A stretch of DNA of 40,083 nt, from assembly GCA_012840395.1 (NCBI GenBank), contig DULL01000105.1, positions 1 to 40,083 on the forward strand, in the 5' to 3' direction. The notes beneath the pieces are model-generated. The model worked only from the letters and a program-made list of their open reading frames with translations. It had not been told where the DNA came from and ran no database searches. The position numbers and the translations under genes are program-made. Below, in pieces: positions 35,640-40,083 of this stretch (positions are counted from its first letter, which is position 1; every line of letters starts with the position of its first letter). The DNA is from Clostridiaceae bacterium (GTDB lineage: Bacteria; Bacillota; Clostridia; Acetivibrionales; DULL01).

Positions 35640-36632
35640 TTATGCAAATTCATAAGAGCCACCTATTCCTCTTTTAACAGCCTTATTATATACAATTTCT
35701 GCAACAGCTACATCCAGTGCTCCTGTACCAATAGGTATACATAAGAAGCGCTCATTATTATTTATCTTTATAGTCTTCTTGCCTATAGCCAGTTCTCCGA
35801 TTGTGGCACTAATATGCTCCTCAGTAATCTTACCCTGATGATTTAATTCTTTAAGTGCTCCTCTGTGTAAGCTTTGCTGTACATGGTCAACTATAATCTT
35901 GTCCATATTTAATATTAAATCATTTTCGCACTCCTGGTATGACCCCATGGGAAAGAACATGGACCCTGGTTTAATCCAATCATTCTTCACAAATCTTTCT
36001 TTTGACTGAGTAACAGTTATTATCGCATCTCCTTCGGCTGCTTCCTTAGGGTCATCCACAATAATAATTCTTCCCTTTACTGCATGTTCCATATTCCTTG
36101 CAAATCTTAATGCAGCTTCTTTATTAATATCATAAACTCTTAGTTCATCAATATCCAGAACCTTGGAAATAGCTTCCGTCTGAGTATGGCCTTGCATTCC
36201 TGCACCGTAAAGTCCAATATTTATTGACTTTTTATCTACCAGATATTTAAGAAAAATGGCAGTCTGGGCACCTGTTCTAAGATTAGTAATATGGGCACCT
36301 TCCATAACAGCTTTGAAATTTCCGATTCTGGGATTAATCAAAAGTATCAGGGAGGTTAAAAATGGAAGACCCATTTTCTTTCTTTCTCCCAGGAAACCTC
36401 CTACCCACTTAAGTCCTGCTACATCCAGCCAGCCTATATATGCAGGCATAGCATTCATAAATCCTTCATAAGGAGGATAGGAACTTGCCTCACCTAAATC
36501 AAGAGTAAGTTTGGTTGGATTAATTACAGTACCGTCTCCCATACCTTGAAAAGTTTTATCACAAATTTCTACAACTTCTTCCATGGTAATAAGACTTTTT
36601 ACTTCTTCCTGACTTAATAAAAGTGTTTTCAT
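35640..36632 (-). CDS. Ornithine cyclodeaminase / mu-crystallin family NAD-dependent protein
   Basis: 330 aa from the ATG at 36632 (GGGGAG 8 bases upstream); an open frame continues to 36671 into the preceding gene. Rossmann motif GLYGAGMQGHTQTEA (about 135-150 of this reading), with the family's RTGAQTA block before it and the MGSYQE segment after it. Family members include ornithine cyclodeaminase, alanine dehydrogenase, ketimine reductase and opine-type enzymes, and the sequence does not decide between them. Its stop codon directly abuts the ppaC ATG. Confidence 0.85.
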   Translation of the reverse strand: MKTLLLSQEEVKSLITMEEVVEICDKTFQGMGDGTVINPTKLTLDLGEASSYPPYEGFMNAMPAYIGWLDVAGLKWVGGFLGERKKMGLPFLTSLILLINPRIGNFKAVMEGAHITNLRTGAQTAIFLKYLVDKKSINIGLYGAGMQGHTQTEAISKVLDIDELRVYDINKEAALRFARNMEHAVKGRIIIVDDPKEAAEGDAIITVTQSKERFVKNDWIKPGSMFFPMGSYQECENDLILNMDKIIVDHVQQSLHRGALKELNHQGKITEEHISATIGELAIGKKTIKINNNERFLCIPIGTGALDVAVAEIVYNKAVKRGIGGSYEFA

Positions 36633-36649
36633 AGGTGACTCCCCTTTTT

Positions 36650-37111
36650 CTATTTTAGTTTTTCCCCACAATTAGGACAAAAATTATATATTTTCTGCAG
36701 CTTTAAACCACAGTGTGGGCAATAATTATACTCCTGTTCTGATAAATCCTGTTGACTAAAATACTTGTCCCCATATTGTTTTTCTTCCCTGTAATCATAT
36801 TGGTTTTCTTCAGCAAGGTTTTTTCTTATCCATCTTTCTGATGGATCCCCCTCTTCGTGTGGCCCTGTTATATCAAAAATGGAATACCGGTCTTTTCCCG
36901 TAGCATTTCTATAATGATATACAGCCTGGAAAATGCCATAAATAATAAATGAAATTCCAAACAGCGGGAAAATTGTACCTACTATCCCAAAGGGGGAAAA
37001 GGAGGTTATTTTAAATGCCATTATTGTCCAGAACACACCGAAGATGATTGAAAAAACTGATCCAATAAAAGAAAGTCCTGACGGTCCTCTGCCTGGTTTT
37101 ATACTCTTCAT
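36650..37111 (-). CDS. Small membrane protein with C-terminal zinc ribbon, unknown function
   Basis: 153 aa. Two predicted membrane helices (about 13-35 and 42-64), a charged middle region, and a C-terminal double-CxxC zinc ribbon (YCPHCG and FCPNCG, about 130-150). Ribosome binding site GAGGTG is 8 bases before ATG. First gene of the zinc ribbon-cyclodeaminase-ppaC run. No specific family recognised beyond the zinc ribbon. Confidence 0.7.
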   Translation of the reverse strand: MKSIKPGRGPSGLSFIGSVFSIIFGVFWTIMAFKITSFSPFGIVGTIFPLFGISFIIYGIFQAVYHYRNATGKDRYSIFDITGPHEEGDPSERWIRKNLAEENQYDYREEKQYGDKYFSQQDLSEQEYNYCPHCGLKLQKIYNFCPNCGEKLK

Positions 37112-37444
37112 AGCTTTTGCACCTCGGTATAAAATTTGTAAACAAAAAAATCAATAAATTATTAAGTAAACTATTATAAAATATGAGTAAAGCCAAAGCT
37201 GTTCATCAGCAAAAACAGCCGTATATCAGCATATTATAGCTGGAAAATAAAATAAAAGTAAATAATATTAGATTTAATATTACGGCTATGATTATATTTA
37301 ATATCTTCCTCTATTAATTTATAACTAATAATAGCATATTTCAAATAGTATTTTTATAATAAACAAATATTTTTTAGATTAATTTCAATATTTATTAGCC
37401 ATACATTGAAAAATAATAAGGAAAAATAACTAAAGTCCTTCCAA
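37112..37444. other. AT-rich intergenic region, no gene
   Basis: Contains one small hairpin (GCTGTT at 37198-37203 with AACAGC at 37214-37219; on the - strand followed by TTTGGCTTT) that could be a second weak terminator for the operon on its right. A TATAAT on the - strand (near 37170) has no clear -35, so the promoter of the zinc-ribbon gene is not resolved. Nothing else seen. Confidence 0.4.
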
Positions 37445-37481
37445 AAAAGAAAGAGCTGTCTTTTTGGCAGCCCTTTCTTTT
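37445..37481 (-). terminator. Rho-independent terminator of the second sugar ABC operon
   Basis: Near-perfect stem (AAGAAAGAGCTG with CAGCCCTTTCTT, one mismatch) and a short loop, followed on the - strand by six T. It lies 55 bases past the binding-protein stop. Confidence 0.8.
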
Positions 37482-37535
37482 AAACTTGATTGATACTTTA
37501 TAGAACAAACCCAAATAAACTTTATTCAAATTCAA

Positions 37536-38867
37536 TTAATTTAGTAATTTCATAGCCTCTTCCTGTGCCTGTTTCAACGTGCTTTCTATTTCTGCATTCT
37601 CATATAAGATTCTCTCAAGAGCTGTTCCGGCTATTTTCCTAAACTCCTCATTTCTCTCCGCAGGAATCCCATGAGGATAATTATCAACAACATTTGCTGC
37701 ATTCTCAACAAATACCCCCATCCAAGGATACTTATTAAGGATTCTATTTTTAAATGCAGCATCATCAAACAAATCAGTTCTGGGAGGTATAATTGTAACA
37801 ATTTCCATAAACTTCTGCATTTGTTCCTTAGAAGTAAGGAAAGTGATTAATTTACCGCAAATCTCTGGATACTTTGTCTTGGATGAAGCAGAAAATCCTT
37901 CCCATCCTGCTGAATATTTACCATTAGTGAAAAATATTGGAGCAACGGCAAAATCTCCTTCTACAGTAGGGTCGACAGTATAAGCCTGGCCATATACCCA
38001 TGGTCCGTCAATTAAGACACCAACATCACCTGATCCAAACATCTGCCTGTAAGTACCCTTATCAGTATCTTTAATTATATATCCCGCATCATACAACTCT
38101 TTTATCATTTTATATGCTTGGATAACTTCTTTAGAATCCAGGTTTGGCTTATTATCCTTTGTCCAGTGCCCTCCCTGTGAAATAATCCAAATTCCTATAT
38201 CTATGAACTGTTCATTAAAGTTACCTGGGTTTGTCATCATAGCATATGGAGTTACACCAATATTTTTTAGATCTCCCAACATTTTAAAGAATTCTTCATA
38301 ACTTTTAGGGAATTCCTCCCAACCAGCTTTCTTTAGTACACTAGGTCTGTATATAGGCATATAATATGCTGAAACATTTGCAACTATATATGTCTTACCA
38401 TCAGGCGCAAATTGTGGAATATTGACATTTTGAATATCATTGAAGTTATTTTTAAAGTCTTCCATATCAATGTAATCATTAAGAGGAAGAAGATGTCCGT
38501 TTAAAATATATTTGCCTACATTGCTTCCAAATGCCATAATATCATTTGAAGTACCAGCTGCAATTGCTATGTCCATCTTAGCCCAGTATTCTTCATAAGC
38601 CACCGGAAATCCATCAATTTTAATTCCAGGGTTTTTTTCCATAAATTCATCTATAGCTTCATAAGCCCATCTGTCGAAAGAACCGCCATGGCTGAAATAC
38701 CAGTGAGGAAAAGTTAATACAATTTCTTCCTTTGTCTGTTCTTCTTTAGAAGTAATTCCAGTATTGCTATCCTGCTGTCCACTGGTTTGTTTTCCACATG
38801 CAGACAAAATAATACCAATACTCAGCATCATTGCAAGTAATGATACAAAAAAACGACATTTTTTCAT
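37536..38867 (-). CDS. Sugar ABC transporter substrate-binding lipoprotein
   Basis: 443 aa CUT1-type extracellular solute-binding protein. Signal peptide with lipobox LSAC (Cys24), a short Gln/Ser/Glu-rich linker, then the binding domain. AAAGGAGG lies 7 bases before the ATG. It is the last gene of its operon, after the permeases, which differs from the first sugar operon, where it comes first. Ligand unknown. Confidence 0.9.
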   Translation of the reverse strand: MKKCRFFVSLLAMMLSIGIILSACGKQTSGQQDSNTGITSKEEQTKEEIVLTFPHWYFSHGGSFDRWAYEAIDEFMEKNPGIKIDGFPVAYEEYWAKMDIAIAAGTSNDIMAFGSNVGKYILNGHLLPLNDYIDMEDFKNNFNDIQNVNIPQFAPDGKTYIVANVSAYYMPIYRPSVLKKAGWEEFPKSYEEFFKMLGDLKNIGVTPYAMMTNPGNFNEQFIDIGIWIISQGGHWTKDNKPNLDSKEVIQAYKMIKELYDAGYIIKDTDKGTYRQMFGSGDVGVLIDGPWVYGQAYTVDPTVEGDFAVAPIFFTNGKYSAGWEGFSASSKTKYPEICGKLITFLTSKEQMQKFMEIVTIIPPRTDLFDDAAFKNRILNKYPWMGVFVENAANVVDNYPHGIPAERNEEFRKIAGTALERILYENAEIESTLKQAQEEAMKLLN

Positions 38868-38964
38868 GAAGCTACCTCCTTTAATTATTTTTCATTTTAT
38901 TCTTAAATTTGTCTGTCAATTGGTCATGTTTTTGCTGTTTTTATTATGGATCCTGTCTCTTTTG

Positions 38965-39795
38965 TTACCCTTTTACTGATCCTGCTGTAAGACCGCTTAC
39001 AAGATACTTCTGGAAGTACATAAAAAGTAACACTACAGGTAAAGTAACTAAAACCGCTCCTGTCATTATTTCATTCCAAGGAGTAGAGTATTGCCCTATA
39101 TAAGATGCAAGTCCAACTGAATTTGTCCACAAGGTATTCCTTTCGATCATAGTGTAAGCGAACAGGTATTCATCCCACACCACAATAAAAACCCAAGTTC
39201 CTGTAGCAATTATCCCTGGTCTAATAAGAGGTATTAATATACGGACTAAAACATCAAAGGTATTGCATCCATCAATACGGGCAGAATCTTCCAGTTCAAC
39301 AGGTATTCCATCAAAAAACCCTTTTGCAAACCAGACGCTGATCGGTAATGTTGTACAAGTATAAATTACCATAAGTGTTGCCAGTGAATTAGTAAATTTA
39401 ATATTTGAAAAGATAATATAAATTGGTATACATAGAAATGATGCAGACATCATTTGGGTAAAAAGAACAATGAAAATAAATAGCGTCTTTAATTTATATC
39501 TAAATCTTGATAAGCTATATGCTGCAGGCAGTCCAAGTCCAGTAGAAAAGATTGTCACAATAATTCCGACAATTAAGGTGTTTTTCATCCATAATAAGAT
39601 GTCACTTTTGGCAATATATTGAGCATAAGCGATAAATACGTTAGTTTTAGGATATAAATTCGGTGGCAAATTAAATAATTGATCTGGTGGCTGTAATGAT
39701 GTATTTATTAACCAGTAAAATGGAAAAATGGAAATAAGACAAATTATTATGGTAATTGCATACATAAAAGCATTAACCTTTTTCAATGGACACAT
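38965..39795 (-). CDS. Sugar ABC transporter permease, MalG-type
   Basis: 276 aa, six helices, EAA loop EDSARIDGCNTFDVLVRILIP (about 186-206, shown in part) and the standard C-terminus QKYLVSGLTAGSVKG. The ATG (39795) is only 2 bases after AAAGG; a TTG three codons later has better spacing, so the protein may begin MKKVNAFM. It follows the permease stub by 55 bp. Its partner permease is disrupted, so the transporter is probably inactive unless another MalF-type subunit substitutes. Confidence 0.9.
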   Translation of the reverse strand: MCPLKKVNAFMYAITIIICLISIFPFYWLINTSLQPPDQLFNLPPNLYPKTNVFIAYAQYIAKSDILLWMKNTLIVGIIVTIFSTGLGLPAAYSLSRFRYKLKTLFIFIVLFTQMMSASFLCIPIYIIFSNIKFTNSLATLMVIYTCTTLPISVWFAKGFFDGIPVELEDSARIDGCNTFDVLVRILIPLIRPGIIATGTWVFIVVWDEYLFAYTMIERNTLWTNSVGLASYIGQYSTPWNEIMTGAVLVTLPVVLLFMYFQKYLVSGLTAGSVKG

Positions 39796-39850
39796 ATCCT
39801 TTCTATTTAAAGTTAATAGTAAGATTATGCTTTCATATAAATTTCAGGAT

Positions 39851-39952
39851 TTACATCTCATTTGACTGCTTCTTTATTATTGTCAAATAATAAGTAGCAG
39901 CAAAAGTTAAAGTTATGAGCAAACTAATTACACCTACAGATGCACCATAACC
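39851..39952 (-). pseudogene. C-terminal stub of a MalF-type sugar ABC permease, truncated by an IS-like element
   Basis: The - strand frame ending at the stop 39853-39851 encodes 33 residues (GYGASVGVISLLITLTF and on, ending IIKKQSNEM), which match the last membrane helix of MalF/UgpA-type permeases (consensus GYxxAxSxxLFxI). Going upstream the frame is closed by a TAG at 39955-39953, where IS-like sequence starts. The remainder of this gene is either beyond the element outside the window or lost. Confidence 0.75.
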
Positions 39953-40083
39953 CTAACCGATAGTGTCTTGTCAAGTGGTGTAAAATGATTTCTACTTTAT
40001 CATTTTTTCACCTCATTTATGTAATAAAGCTACTGGTGTCAATGTAAATTCATTTATCGATGTAATCTTTGACATTGATTCCA
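39953..40083. mobile_element. End of a probable IS256-type insertion sequence
   Basis: Where the permease frame breaks, the sequence becomes AGTGTCTTGTCAAGTGG then TGTAAAATG. The internal TGTGTAAA-like block near the tip resembles IS256-family ends. An imperfect inverted repeat (TCAATGT with ACATTGA, about 40038-40078) follows. No transposase coding sequence can be identified before the window ends. The exact first base of the element and the target duplication cannot be set without the other end. Confidence 0.45.

Noticed and set aside
40017-40083. Short - strand frame near the right edge as a transposase C-terminus
   Set aside because: About 22 codons, no recognisable transposase motif, and it cannot be tested without sequence beyond the window.

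Overview
The window is AT-rich DNA from a Gram-positive, clostridia-type bacterium. The signs are strong AGGAGG ribosome binding sites, many TTG/GTG starts, lipoprotein-type solute binding proteins, a PrkC/Stp kinase-phosphatase pair, YesM/YesN two-component signalling and a sporulation-type polysaccharide deacetylase. I cannot name the species. A cluster IV/III-type anaerobe (the Acetivibrio/Ruminiclostridium neighbourhood) is my best guess and is inference only.

Layout. Positions 1-124 look like the end of an IS21-type insertion sequence, followed by rqcH on the + strand (393-2270) and a shared stem-loop. From about 18.7 kb down to 2.3 kb almost everything is on the - strand in one closely spaced run. 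In transcription order: an FMN-binding lipoprotein, apbE, a NusG domain II protein, a Gx-transporter-type membrane protein, a polyprenyl diphosphate synthase, priA, def, fmt, a membrane zinc peptidase, rsmB, rlmN, stp, prkC, rsgA, a block of inverted 27-bp repeats, thiN and an aminotransferase. A type II NADH dehydrogenase fused to a DoxX-like membrane domain is divergent at 19040-20815. The first five genes plus this ndh2 match the flavin-based extracellular electron transfer (FLEET/EET) locus described in Listeria: NADH is oxidised by Ndh2, electrons pass to a dedicated (demethyl)menaquinone, then through EetA/EetB-type membrane proteins to a lipoprotein carrying FMN attached by ApbE. This is the most interesting system in the window. 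Here it sits directly upstream of, and probably co-transcribed with, replication-restart, translation and cell-wall-signalling genes.

From 20.8 to 26.1 kb there is a tandem-OB SSB-like protein, a Mur-ligase-like protein with a degenerate P-loop, a PdaB-like deacetylase, a remnant of a CNNM/hemolysin-family gene and the membrane pyrophosphatase hppA, which carries the lysine typical of K+-independent proton pumps.

From 26.5 to 33.9 kb there is a sugar-import module in the order yesN-type regulator, yesM-type kinase, binding protein, two permeases and a polysaccharide-pyruvyl-transferase-family protein. It contains a strong intra-operon hairpin. Upstream of it are a CBS/DRTGG-regulated manganese pyrophosphatase, an ornithine-cyclodeaminase-family gene and a small zinc-ribbon membrane protein.

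The right end (37.5-40.1 kb) is a second sugar ABC operon. Its first permease is reduced to a C-terminal stub, cut by what looks like the end of an IS256-type element that continues past the window edge.
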